The notes under the pieces were generated by a model. It searched no databases. It was not told the origin of the DNA and saw only the letters and a list, made by a program, of their open reading frames with translations. A DNA stretch of 64,000 bases from positions 1,676,866 through 1,740,865 of the forward strand of contig NZ_RCDA01000001.1 of assembly GCF_003664325.1 (NCBI RefSeq), written 5' to 3'. Shown one piece after another: positions 48,585 through 57,125 of the stretch (its first letter is position 1; every line of letters begins with the position of its first letter). The stretch comes from Alkalispirillum mobile (GTDB lineage: Bacteria > Pseudomonadota > Gammaproteobacteria > Nitrococcales > Halorhodospiraceae). Both the position numbers and the translations under genes were made by a program.

Positions 48585-49283
48585 TTACGCCACGGTAGTG
48601 CGGTGGGCGGCCAGGGCCTCACCCGCCAGCTGCCCGAGCTGGGTCAGGTAGACGGTGCCCTGGCCCTCGTGGAAACGATCGGCCTGGTGGCTGCCGATGC
48701 CCAGCAACCCCTGCACCCCCTGGTCGGCCACCAACGGCACGATGGCGGCGGAGTTGACCCGGGTGGCACCACTGCCGAAAAGCTGTTCCAGCTGCTCGCC
48801 GCGCATCCGGCCGCACCGGGGGCGGCGGTCCATGATGAAGTTGTTGAGGCTTGCCAGGCGGTCGTCGTCCTCCGGCAGGCAGGGCACCGGCAGACCCTCC
48901 GCCGGTTCGCTATCGCCGAACAGCAGCAGGGCAACGGCATCCGCCTGAAAGCCCTCGCGCAGGCCCGCGCGCAGCACCTCCACCACCGCAGTCAGCGAGT
49001 CGGCGCGCATCAGCTCCAGGGTGAGCTGGTGCAACCGGGTCCCGGTGCGATCGTTGTAGCGGGCCACGGCCAGCAGGCCCTCCAACTCCTCGCGCAGGGC
49101 ATCGTTTTCGTGGCGGAGCAGCTGCACCTGACGCTCGATCAGGGAGACGGCGGGCGCGCAGTCGTGGCGCAGCTCCAAGTCACGCAGCACCTTCGGGTGG
49201 CGCAACAGGAAGGTCGGATCCTCGGCGAGCCACGCGGCCACGTCCTCGGCGGTGAGTTGCGCTTCAGGCTTGGTCTGTTGCAT
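48585..49283 (-). CDS. DUF484 family protein (YigA-like)
   Basis: The protein has 232 residues. The start KPEAQLTAEDVAAWLAEDP and FLLRHPKVLRDLELRHD, then a coiled coil (LIERQVQLLRHENDALREEL) and a GAF-like C-terminal domain, define DUF484. The family lies between dapF and xerC in many gammaproteobacteria. Function is unknown. It is 39 bp after dapF and 4 bp before xerC, so it is cotranscribed with both. Confidence 0.92.
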   Translation of the reverse strand: MQQTKPEAQLTAEDVAAWLAEDPTFLLRHPKVLRDLELRHDCAPAVSLIERQVQLLRHENDALREELEGLLAVARYNDRTGTRLHQLTLELMRADSLTAVVEVLRAGLREGFQADAVALLLFGDSEPAEGLPVPCLPEDDDRLASLNNFIMDRRPRCGRMRGEQLEQLFGSGATRVNSAAIVPLVADQGVQGLLGIGSHQADRFHEGQGTVYLTQLGQLAGEALAAHRTTVA

Positions 49284-49322
49284 AGGTAGTGCCCCAATGC
49301 TGGCGGATGCCTTGTGCGGGCC

Positions 49323-50162
49323 TCAGTCCAGACGGATCTCCCCCTCGAATACCGTCTCGGCCGGGCCGGTCATCCACACGTGTTCCCCCTCTCCAGGCCA
49401 GTGTATCACGAGGCGTCCGCCCGGCAGGTCGACGTCCACGGCGTCATCCAGCCACCCCCGCAGGCGCCCGGAGACCACCGCCGCGCACGCCCCGGTGCCG
49501 CAGGCCAGGGTCTCGCCGGCCGCCCGCTCGTACACCCGCAACCGGACATGCCCGGGGGTGATGACCTGAAGGAAACCCACGTTTACCCGGCGCGGGAAGC
49601 GGTGATGCGCCTCGATGGCCGGCCCCAGGGTCTCCACCGGGGCGCTGTCCACGTCGTCCACCCGCAGCACCGCGTGCGGATTACCCATGGAGACCGCCCC
49701 CAGGCGCACCACCTGGCCAGCCACCTCCAGCTCGTACTCCCGCGCCCGGGCCGGCGCGCGAAAGGGGATCTGCGGTGGCTCCAGCACCGGTGCCCCCATG
49801 TCCACGGTGACCGGCCCGTCGTCACACAGGCGCACCCGCGACAGGCCGTTGACCGTCTCGATGACCAGTTCGTGGCGCCCGGCGGACACCAGACCGTGAT
49901 CGTCGAGGAACCGGGCCAGGCAGCGCACGCCGTTGCCGCAATGTTCGGCCTGGCTGCCGTCGGGGTTGAAGATCAGATAGCGGAAGTCGGCCTGGCTGCG
50001 CCGGGCCGGGGTGGCCAGCAGCACCTGGTCGCAGCCCACCCCGTACCGGCGGTCGGCGATGCGGCGGATCTGCTCCGGGCTCAAATCGACGGGCTGGCGC
50101 ACGGCATCGATGACCACGAAGTCGTTGCCCAGCCCCTGCATCTTGGTGAAATGAATTTTCAT
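49323..50162 (-). CDS. dapF: diaminopimelate epimerase
   Basis: ATG 50162 ([19 protein letters not shown]) gives 279 residues, the normal size; the longer frame is rejected. It interconverts LL- and meso-diaminopimelate for lysine and peptidoglycan. The two catalytic Cys are Cys75 in [10 protein letters not shown] and the later one in LACGTGACA. It leads the dapF-DUF484-xerC unit. Confidence 0.96.
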   Translation of the reverse strand: MKIHFTKMQGLGNDFVVIDAVRQPVDLSPEQIRRIADRRYGVGCDQVLLATPARRSQADFRYLIFNPDGSQAEHCGNGVRCLARFLDDHGLVSAGRHELVIETVNGLSRVRLCDDGPVTVDMGAPVLEPPQIPFRAPARAREYELEVAGQVVRLGAVSMGNPHAVLRVDDVDSAPVETLGPAIEAHHRFPRRVNVGFLQVITPGHVRLRVYERAAGETLACGTGACAAVVSGRLRGWLDDAVDVDLPGGRLVIHWPGEGEHVWMTGPAETVFEGEIRLD

Positions 50163-50246
50163 GCCCCCATTAAAGCGCAGAGCGGGGGTATCGGGAAGCC
50201 CTGCGGGCGAAGCAAGGCGGAGCAAAACTAAATAGCAGTCGACTGA

Positions 50247-50540
50247 TCAGCCAACGGTTACACCAGACCCTGCACCTGGCACCAAGTGCCCCCCACAATC
50301 CACCGGGTGCCCGCTCAGAGCAATCGGCTTGCCGTCCACCAGGCACGTGGCCTTGCCCTTTGCAATACGCCGGCCATGGCTGGAGCCCCCGGGTTTGCGA
50401 TGGGGTGCCAGCGGGTCACCCTGTCGGGCCACCGGACGGCCATTGATCTGTACGGTGGGGCTACCTGAGGTTACCGCGGTCGGCGGGTGACTACCGTGGC
50501 CGGTGTCCTTGTCACCCAGCAGTATGACTTGTCGCGACAT
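50247..50540 (-). CDS. PAAR-domain type VI secretion spike-tip protein
   Basis: The start at ATG 50540 (MSRQVILLGDKDTGHG) gives 97 residues. The protein is all PAAR: DTGHGSHPPTAVTSGSPTV, VARQGDPLAPH and the repeat of ING/VDG turns (VDGKPIALSGHPVDCGGHL) with metal-binding His and Cys. PAAR proteins sharpen the VgrG spike of the type VI system. No effector domain is fused, so it would carry separate cargo. It lies 88 bp downstream of hcp, and no vgrG is in the window. Confidence 0.88.
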   Translation of the reverse strand: MSRQVILLGDKDTGHGSHPPTAVTSGSPTVQINGRPVARQGDPLAPHRKPGGSSHGRRIAKGKATCLVDGKPIALSGHPVDCGGHLVPGAGSGVTVG

Positions 50541-50598
50541 GTTGTTCGCTCTCCATGCGATCATCTTCAGTCATCGGGTCAGCTCTGACGCTCGGGAT

Positions 50599-50620
50599 GG
50601 GGCGCCCTGGAAGGCGCCCC
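50599..50620 (-). other. stem-loop between hcp and PAAR genes
   Basis: GGGGCGCC (50599-50606) pairs perfectly with GGCGCCCC (50613-50620) over a six-base loop. It lies 8 bp past the hcp stop. There is no T-run, so it may stabilise hcp mRNA or weaken read-through into PAAR rather than terminate fully. Confidence 0.5.
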
Positions 50621-50628
50621 GAATAGAC

Positions 50629-51147
50629 TCAGGATTCAACGGGCGAGCGCCAGTCATCGGCCCCGGAGGTACCGGCAACGGTATGCTCCCAGTCGATCTT
50701 GCGGTACGCCAGACTGACCTCCATGAGCTGGGTGAATTCAGCCTTGGTGGCATCCTGGGCGTGAGGCATGCTGAGATCGATGTTCACGACAGTAGCGTCT
50801 GTGAGCGTCGTCGTGAAGAAATGCTCCTGCTTGCCGTCGGTGGAGGTGCGGTACCACCGCAGGGTCACCTCGGGCAACATCTCGCCGGCAGCCAGGGCGT
50901 TGTAAAGCAAAGGCACCGCCTTGTTGAGTGCAACGGTAAGAATCAGCGGCTTGTGCGCTCGCTGACCCGAGGGTTGGCCCGATTGGGGGTCGGTGGGCAC
51001 GGTGACCACGTGCTTGACCTCCTGGACAAGCATTTCGTCTTCGTGACCTTCGACATAGATGTTGCCGACGGAGTCGGGGGTAAAGGCGCCCGCAGTGATG
51101 TTGCCCTGCGTCTGACCCTGAATGCTCACGTAGCATGGTGTTGGCAT
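50629..51147 (-). CDS. hcp: Hcp, type VI secretion tube protein
   Basis: The start at ATG 51147 gives 172 residues, the normal Hcp size. Family features: MPTPCYVSIQGQTQGNITAG, GNIYVEGHEDEMLVQEVKHV and HKPLILTVALNKAVPLLYNA. Hcp hexamers stack into the inner tube expelled by the type VI sheath and also carry effectors. It has its own sigma-54 promoter and is followed by PAAR, separate from the tss genes further upstream on the same strand. Confidence 0.95.
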   Translation of the reverse strand: MPTPCYVSIQGQTQGNITAGAFTPDSVGNIYVEGHEDEMLVQEVKHVVTVPTDPQSGQPSGQRAHKPLILTVALNKAVPLLYNALAAGEMLPEVTLRWYRTSTDGKQEHFFTTTLTDATVVNIDLSMPHAQDATKAEFTQLMEVSLAYRKIDWEHTVAGTSGADDWRSPVES

Positions 51148-51209
51148 GGATTCCGTTCCTCTACAGATCAAGTGATTTAACATCTGCCCCAACGGGACGA
51201 TGAGTGCTA

Positions 51210-51225
51210 GGCAGGGACTGTGCCA
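51210..51225 (-). promoter_or_regulatory. sigma-54 promoter of hcp
   Basis: Minus strand TGGCAC-AGTCC-CTGCC has GG and GC separated by exactly ten bases. The predicted start is near 51199, giving a leader of about 52 nt before the hcp ATG. VasH, encoded at 57122-58696, would be the activator. Confidence 0.72.
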
Positions 51226-51253
51226 GCTGGCCTCGCGCAGGTCAGCCCTGGAA

Positions 51254-51266
51254 AATCAGCTACTTA
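51254..51266. promoter_or_regulatory. IHF-like site in the hcp promoter
   Basis: AATCAG-CTAC-TTA matches WATCARNNNNTTR at every fixed position. It lies about 55-67 bp upstream of the predicted hcp start, where IHF bends DNA between enhancer and sigma-54 promoter. Confidence 0.6.
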
Positions 51267-51304
51267 CATGCCTGTTTTTGCAATTCCGGCCGAAGCCGGG
51301 CCAC

Positions 51305-51346
51305 ACATTGCCCGAACTGCGAGCAAAACATTGCCCGGACGCAAAA
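51305..51346. repeat. direct repeats upstream of hcp, candidate VasH sites
   Basis: ACATTGCCCG occurs at 51305-51314 and 51328-51337, 23 bp apart (about two helical turns). GCAAAA also occurs at 51323-51328 and 51341-51346. They lie 105-150 bp upstream of the predicted start. Confidence 0.5.
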
Positions 51347-51367
51347 TCTCGCCTTCCCCGCACCCTC

Positions 51368-54300
51368 TCACTTTGCCTCCGCAATACCCGGATCACCATT
51401 GCGGTAGAGCGTCGTGGGCACCCGATAGCCTCTGGCCAATGGCCGCGTGAACGGGTTGTGGACCCGGTCGGCAGTCAGCCGGTAGCGCATATGGCCCCCG
51501 TCCACCTGGAAGGTGAGCTCGATCACCCGTTCGCTGACCGAGACCACCTCGGCCTGGTCAAGCAGCCGGAACCAGGCCCAAGCTCCTTGGTGACCCTCAC
51601 TCCGCGGGGAACGATTGACCTGATCGGGAACAAGCGTGATCCGGCTTTCGTTGCCCTCGCGCAGGGTGTTGGGCCACAGCATGGCCACCCGCTGCGGGGC
51701 GCCGTGATGGTAAGAGAGCAGTTGCCCGTCCACGTTGAGCACGCTGCGCCGCTTATCACCGCTTAAGCTTACCGGCATCAGAGTGAACCCGATGTCCAGT
51801 AGGCCATCCCGCCCGAAGTACGCCTCCCGGATGCGCTCCCCCCGCTCCATGGCGGTCAGCAGAGCGGGGTTAAGCAGAGGTGCGCCATCCGGATCCTTCA
51901 GTAGCTCCGGCGCCTCGTCCATGAAGGGCTGGAGCTTGTCCATGTAAAATGTGTCAATAATGCCGCCCTCGGCAAAAAACCCCTCAAAGTCGTCCAGAGC
52001 TACCTCCCGGCTGGCCGTTGGGTCCAAGGGATAACGGCCAGCCAGATCGCCCTCGAAGGGCGCCACTACCTGATCCAGCCATTGCCGCTCCAGGTAGCGG
52101 ACTGCCTGCTCCGAAATCAACTGCCAACTCTGTGCTGCCACCTCCTGCATGAAGCGGTCCAGCGGTGCCGGCAGCCCGTCAGCCAAACGCTCCACCTGCG
52201 CCACCGGATCATCGCTGGAGTGCAACAGTCGTTCACGTGCATGGCGGAACGCTCGTCGCCCCGGGTCCGAGGACTGTTCAATCTCCCGCAGGTGGTCACG
52301 GAGTTCAGCGAGCGACGACCTGATAAGCGACAGATCGCTCGTTCCGTTATCATCAGCCCGGGTCACCTCATGAAGCGTTTCAAAGGGGCGAGCCAGCTCG
52401 GTCGCAAAAGTACTTCTAGCGGCATCGCGCAACCCTTCTGGAGCTTCTTCATCGTCCACGGGCAATTCCGGGGAGAGCTGCGTGTGACGAGTCACCTCGG
52501 CAATCAGCCGATCCAGCGGGCGAGCCTCCCCCAACAGCGCTTCGAGCACCACCACGGCGTGTGGAATGCTCTGCATATCAGTGATGTGAATATCCTCGAG
52601 AGCCCTTTGCCAGGCGAGATGGAAATCAGCCACAAACCGCTTATGGAGGTCCTCCCGCAGGCGCTGTTCATCCCGGTCACTGAAATGAACGTCATCTCGC
52701 TCTCCCAGTACCCACAAGTCCTGCAGGGCAAGTTCGGTGGCCGAATCCAGCTCCGTCAGAAAGACGGTCTCAAAGCCGGTCCTTGTCAGGAGCGGCCGCA
52801 CCTCCACGTTGGTGGGGTCGCCGCCCCTGGGGCTGAAGACGGTATTCCAGCCGGCTCCTACGCGGCGATCAAGGCGCACCCCGGGCCCAACGCGCTCCGC
52901 CCCGCGGCGCTCCAGTTGGCTGTAAACCCGCTCGGCCACGGTTTTCTGGGAGAACGCTGCCTGGGCATGCCGGATACTGCCGGCCACGGGCGCGAGGGCG
53001 GCGGCAGCGCTGAGATCTCTGGCCTGACGCCCGACCAGGTCGGTGCGGATAAGGGCTTGCTCAAGATGAGTCACCAGCCGGCCCTGAAGCCGCCCGCGGT
53101 TGGGGTATTGCGCCTGCCAGTGATCAGCCATATAGGCAAGAACCTGCGCTGGATCCCGGCCGCTGGCATCCGAGAGCATCCGCAGGATGCGTAGTCGCTC
53201 AAATTGCGCCTCACTACCGGGGGCGGCCTGGTTCATTTCATGAGCAAGCTCTCCCATCACCATGGGCAGGAAGTAAGTGCGCAGGGCATCCATGTAAGCC
53301 TGGTCGGCAACCGGCCCCACATCATTGCCCTTATACAGGCCCAGGTGGGAGAGTCCGGCCCAACGCCCACGGTGGCCGGCGAAGACAGTGGTGGCTTCAC
53401 GCAGGGGGTCCAGCCACTCGAGAAGGGCCTCGCTTGCGCTACCATCCCGACCGGCAGCAGGTGGAGGCGTTTCGGTGAGCGCTTGTACCTTTGCCTCCAC
53501 AGCTTGCAGGGCAATCAAGTTATTCTGGTAATAGTGCCCCCAGCCGATCACCAGCGCGGCGAGCCCTGCCAGGCAGAGAGCGATACTGGCACGACGCAGT
53601 CGCAGACGCCGGCTGATGAAGCGCTGATTATCGCCGGCCAACCCCGCCTCAGGGAACACGACCCGCTGGAGCAATTGCTCGGAGAACCAGGCCATTGAGC
53701 TCGCCGCACGGCGGGCACCGTAAACGGCACCGGGCAACTGGTAACGGGCCGTGGCGGCGTCGCTGAAGGGGTCGATGGGGACCCCCTGCTGCTGAACCGA
53801 CGTAAAATAAACCCCGCGCATCAGGGGCCTGGCGGCATGGGAGCGTACGCTGACAACGGTCTGGAGCGTCTCGGCAAGGACCGATTGCAGGCCCGCGAGT
53901 TGGCGCGACATGCGGAATACGGCCTCGCGCTCTTCCCCGTCCCGGCACGCTGCCAGCCAGCTTATGAGTCGCCGTTCAATCCGCCCGAGCATACGTTCAT
54001 AGGCTCGGTTGAACTCGCCTTCCCAGGCATCCGGCTCCGACTGGCTTTTCGCACTGAAGGAGAAGCCCAGGGGCTGATCCTGAGCCGCATCCCCACAGCG
54101 ACGGAGAAAGGTCTCGAAACCGTACAGCCGATCGATCTGAGTCAGTACAACGTAAACCGGCAACCGGCTGCGGTAATGTCGGCTCAAATCCTGCAACCGG
54201 TGTCGCAGAACGCCGCTCCACGACTGGCGCTCGGCAGCGTCTGCACTGGCCAGCCAGGATAGGTCCAGGACCAGGAGCACACCGTCCAGGGGGCGGTGGG

Positions 54301-55021
54301 GACGACACTGCTGAACCCAATCGGTCAACTGGCTCCAGAGCGCCTGCCCCAGGCGGCCCTCGGCATCGGAAGAGACCGCTTCCGATTCACTGGTATCGTG
54401 CCGGAGCAGACCTCCTCCGGGCTCCAGCATCACCGCCTGATCGCTGACCCACCAGTGGTGTGTCACTTCCGGGACCTCTTCGCCCAGCGGCCGGACCGCT
54501 CGGGTCAGGGCGAACCGTTGACCGGAACGCTGAATGAGACTGGTTTTGCCGCTGCCACCTGGCCCGAGCACCAGGTACCAGGGCAGGGCGTAACACGCCT
54601 GGCGACCTCGGCCCAGGTGCGCTTGCAGTTGCTCCAGGAAGCCACGCAAACCGCGAGCCTGCTGTTCGGTTGCCAGATCCACCGCGTCGGGGGCGGCGCT
54701 CTCGTCTGCAACGGATTCGGCAGCGCGCAAGCGAGCCACCAGCTTCAGGCCGACGATCACAGCAACGGTTAACACGACGCCCAGTAGAACCAGCAGGCGG
54801 TTCGGCCAAGGTGCCAGGGGTCGCACACCGCCGATCTGCCATAGAGGCCCCCAGATCCATATCACCGCCAGCACCCCGACCAGCAATGCCGCCAGCAGCC
54901 AGGGCCGCCACCGCCCGGCGCGCAGCATGCGGGGCAGTTTCCGGCTTGCCATACCAGGGGCCGATCCACCGACCGCACCGCCGACGGGACGCGCCCCAAG
55001 ATTCCTTTCCTTATCCCACAT
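51368..55021 (-). CDS. tssM: TssM/IcmF, type VI membrane-complex protein
   Basis: ATG 55021 (MWDKERNLGARP) gives 1217 residues, the usual size. Two N-terminal helices (about 41-61 and 75-95) precede a cytoplasmic NTPase-like domain with Walker A LGPGGSGKT (152-160). A third helix (about 507-525, IALCLAGLAALVIGWGHYY) precedes the large periplasmic domain, whose C terminus contacts TssJ. TssM spans the inner membrane and links TssL to the outer-membrane lipoprotein TssJ. It lies 35 bp after tssA. Confidence 0.95.
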   Translation of the reverse strand: MWDKERNLGARPVGGAVGGSAPGMASRKLPRMLRAGRWRPWLLAALLVGVLAVIWIWGPLWQIGGVRPLAPWPNRLLVLLGVVLTVAVIVGLKLVARLRAAESVADESAAPDAVDLATEQQARGLRGFLEQLQAHLGRGRQACYALPWYLVLGPGGSGKTSLIQRSGQRFALTRAVRPLGEEVPEVTHHWWVSDQAVMLEPGGGLLRHDTSESEAVSSDAEGRLGQALWSQLTDWVQQCRPHRPLDGVLLVLDLSWLASADAAERQSWSGVLRHRLQDLSRHYRSRLPVYVVLTQIDRLYGFETFLRRCGDAAQDQPLGFSFSAKSQSEPDAWEGEFNRAYERMLGRIERRLISWLAACRDGEEREAVFRMSRQLAGLQSVLAETLQTVVSVRSHAARPLMRGVYFTSVQQQGVPIDPFSDAATARYQLPGAVYGARRAASSMAWFSEQLLQRVVFPEAGLAGDNQRFISRRLRLRRASIALCLAGLAALVIGWGHYYQNNLIALQAVEAKVQALTETPPPAAGRDGSASEALLEWLDPLREATTVFAGHRGRWAGLSHLGLYKGNDVGPVADQAYMDALRTYFLPMVMGELAHEMNQAAPGSEAQFERLRILRMLSDASGRDPAQVLAYMADHWQAQYPNRGRLQGRLVTHLEQALIRTDLVGRQARDLSAAAALAPVAGSIRHAQAAFSQKTVAERVYSQLERRGAERVGPGVRLDRRVGAGWNTVFSPRGGDPTNVEVRPLLTRTGFETVFLTELDSATELALQDLWVLGERDDVHFSDRDEQRLREDLHKRFVADFHLAWQRALEDIHITDMQSIPHAVVVLEALLGEARPLDRLIAEVTRHTQLSPELPVDDEEAPEGLRDAARSTFATELARPFETLHEVTRADDNGTSDLSLIRSSLAELRDHLREIEQSSDPGRRAFRHARERLLHSSDDPVAQVERLADGLPAPLDRFMQEVAAQSWQLISEQAVRYLERQWLDQVVAPFEGDLAGRYPLDPTASREVALDDFEGFFAEGGIIDTFYMDKLQPFMDEAPELLKDPDGAPLLNPALLTAMERGERIREAYFGRDGLLDIGFTLMPVSLSGDKRRSVLNVDGQLLSYHHGAPQRVAMLWPNTLREGNESRITLVPDQVNRSPRSEGHQGAWAWFRLLDQAEVVSVSERVIELTFQVDGGHMRYRLTADRVHNPFTRPLARGYRVPTTLYRNGDPGIAEAK

Positions 55022-55056
55022 GGTTCTGCTTCCTGCGTTGATGAGGGTCGGGGTAG

Positions 55057-56499
55057 TTACTGGCGGCACAGAGCGTCAAGGCGCTCTACCAACCGAGGCT
55101 CCCATTGCGCCAGGCCCAGGCCCTCGATAGCACTGCGGAGGGCCCGATACTGTTGCCGGGCCATCGCCTCCAGGCCTGCGCTGTGCAGCAGATCGGCACT
55201 GGCCAGGCGCCAGTAGGCCGCTTCCCGAGGGGAATCGGCGTCAGCCAGACCGCTGTCGAGGATTTCGAGTGCGACACCCAGTCCGTCCTGGGCGAGATGC
55301 TCCCGGGCCTTAACCAAAGCTCGCGACCAGGCGTCTGCGTTGCCGCCGGAGGCGTTCCCGGGCAACGCGGGCCCAACCAACCAGGCGCGGGTCGTTTCAT
55401 CGACGAAGGGGGTGCCATCGCTGAACCGACAATCCGCGAGACCGGGGAGCCGCTCCAGGAATCGCGCGGCCTCCTCCCGGATGGCGTTGGCGCAAGGTTC
55501 ACGGCCCAGTTGGCATGCCAGATCTGCGCTCAGGCGGTGGCCCTCCAGCCAGAAAGGACTGACCTCCAGGCTGTGCTCCAGCCGACTCCAAAGCGTGCCG
55601 TCACCACACTGGGCTGCTTCACGGTAAAGGGCGGCACGATCGGCAGCCACCGGCGCCAGCTCGGTACGCCCGTCATTCCGCGCCGGGGGTGGGTTATCGA
55701 TGGCTTGCCAGACGGCGAAACGGCGTAACCGATACCCCAAAGGGTTATCGGGGGCCTGGTCAGTCAGGTCACTGGCCACCCTCAGCAGCACGTCACGGTT
55801 GCCACGCACGTCTCCCGGAAGCAGCTCCGACTGAACCCTTGCCTCAGTAGAGGCCTCCTCCGGCTCGGGCGAGTGATCCTGACCGTTGGCCGGCGGTGAC
55901 GAGCCCCGCACGGCCAGTGGCCCACCGTGCGCGACCGGGACCAAACGGTCCAGGGCCTGCTCAAGATCCACCAGCGGTTCTTTTGGAAGCCCCTTCTCGG
56001 ACGCTGGCGAGCGAAGGCCGGTCACGGCGTCGAGGCAATGGCGCAGGGCCGCTTCCTTGGCACCCTGCAGTTGGGCAGCCAGAGAGGTGGCCCGCCGGAT
56101 CATGGTAGTGAACAGCCGAGACCGCCACGCTGACCCCTGACGCGCCGGCCTGGGGTAGGCCTCCTCCCACCAGTGGCTCAGGGCGTGCTGCAGTAAATTG
56201 AGGGACAAAGCAAAGCGGACGGCGTCGCGGTCTCTCTGCAGACAGTGCAGCAGGTGCGCGAGGACACGAAGGTCTCTGCCCCTATCAGCCAACAGGCAAA
56301 TCGCTTGCTGCTCCGCACCGGCCCAGTCGATCTCGCCATGTTGCAGAGAGCCCGCCTTCATGAGCTCTTCATCCAGCCAGACGTAGGCGGCCTCGTCGGT
56401 CACCGGCTGACCGATCCCCTCACCCTCCGCCAGTGGGTCCAGCAGGGGGGTGAGATCCGCCTCCCGGCCTATGCGCCGGGGTAGCTCTACCATCGGCAT
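55057..56499 (-). CDS. tssA: TssA (VasJ-type) type VI assembly protein
   Basis: The protein has 480 residues. The N-terminal ImpA domain is visible (about 10-130, ALSLNLLQHALSHWWEEAYP, RLFTTMIRRATSLAAQL). The C-terminal half, with NPLGYRLRRFAVWQAID and a helical tail, matches the VasJ/VC_A0119 class rather than the short ring-forming TssA. TssA proteins coordinate priming and extension of tube and sheath. Its start overlaps the tagO stop by 13 bases. MVELPRR, two codons in, is an alternative start. Confidence 0.88.
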   Translation of the reverse strand: MPMVELPRRIGREADLTPLLDPLAEGEGIGQPVTDEAAYVWLDEELMKAGSLQHGEIDWAGAEQQAICLLADRGRDLRVLAHLLHCLQRDRDAVRFALSLNLLQHALSHWWEEAYPRPARQGSAWRSRLFTTMIRRATSLAAQLQGAKEAALRHCLDAVTGLRSPASEKGLPKEPLVDLEQALDRLVPVAHGGPLAVRGSSPPANGQDHSPEPEEASTEARVQSELLPGDVRGNRDVLLRVASDLTDQAPDNPLGYRLRRFAVWQAIDNPPPARNDGRTELAPVAADRAALYREAAQCGDGTLWSRLEHSLEVSPFWLEGHRLSADLACQLGREPCANAIREEAARFLERLPGLADCRFSDGTPFVDETTRAWLVGPALPGNASGGNADAWSRALVKAREHLAQDGLGVALEILDSGLADADSPREAAYWRLASADLLHSAGLEAMARQQYRALRSAIEGLGLAQWEPRLVERLDALCRQ

Positions 56500-57125
56500 T
56501 GCGCCCTCAGGGGTTGCAAGGCCTCGCCAAGCCCATTGAGGTCGAAACGCAAGCCGTCCAGGTCGTGGCTCTCGTTACTCTGCAAACTCAAGGTGCCTCC
56601 GGCCAGAAGCTCGCGCAGAGTCTCGATCGCCGGCAGGCCGCGCCCTCCGCTGAGCACCCGGCCGCCATCACGCAGCCGCCAGGTCTGCCTCAGGCGGGCC
56701 TCTCCCAGGCGCAGGGTCAAATCGACGCGCCCGACTCCGGCAGGCTCCGGCAGGTGGATCTCAAAATGCGTGATCTCGTTGTGACAAGCGAGGACGAGGG
56801 TGGGTCGGGGCGGAGGTGTACCGAGAGCCGGCGCAGTAAGCAGCACCCGGTCCGCATCCTCCACCACCCTAAGCCCGGCATCCGCCTGCTCGCGGCCCCG
56901 CTCCTGGCGCGCTGCGAGCTGCCACAGGGGCGATTCGAGCGATGTCGGCTCAGCAGCATCCGAATTGGGTGGGAAAAGAGCATCGTAACAGGCAAGTCGC
57001 TCGGCGCGGCTGGCCACTCCCGCACACGCCGCGGCGCTCGGGCCATCGGCGCCAAGGAGGGCCGTCACCGGTAGCAGCGACAGACCGATCAGCAGCGATG
57101 GCAACATCCAGGGCCGATGGCTCAT
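56487..57125 (-). CDS. TagO/VasI-type exported type VI-associated protein
   Basis: ATG 57125 overlaps the vasH stop by four bases, giving 212 residues. A signal peptide ([19 protein letters not shown]) is followed by the typical [19 protein letters not shown], where a Cys pair and the CYD triplet are hallmarks of VasI/TagO proteins. The C-terminal domain has [18 protein letters not shown]. It acts in the periplasm of type VI systems but its exact role is unclear. Confidence 0.82.
   Translation of the reverse strand: MSHRPWMLPSLLIGLSLLPVTALLGADGPSAAACAGVASRAERLACYDALFPPNSDAAEPTSLESPLWQLAARQERGREQADAGLRVVEDADRVLLTAPALGTPPPRPTLVLACHNEITHFEIHLPEPAGVGRVDLTLRLGEARLRQTWRLRDGGRVLSGGRGLPAIETLRELLAGGTLSLQSNESHDLDGLRFDLNGLGEALQPLRAQCRW

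Larger units (their letters stand above)
51148..51367 (-). promoter_or_regulatory. 220-bp regulatory region of hcp
   Basis: No gene is seen here. Reading towards hcp, it holds upstream repeats (51305-51346), an IHF-like site (51254-51266), and a -24/-12 promoter (51210-51225), the normal architecture of a sigma-54-activated gene. The tssM stop is at its far edge. Confidence 0.65.
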
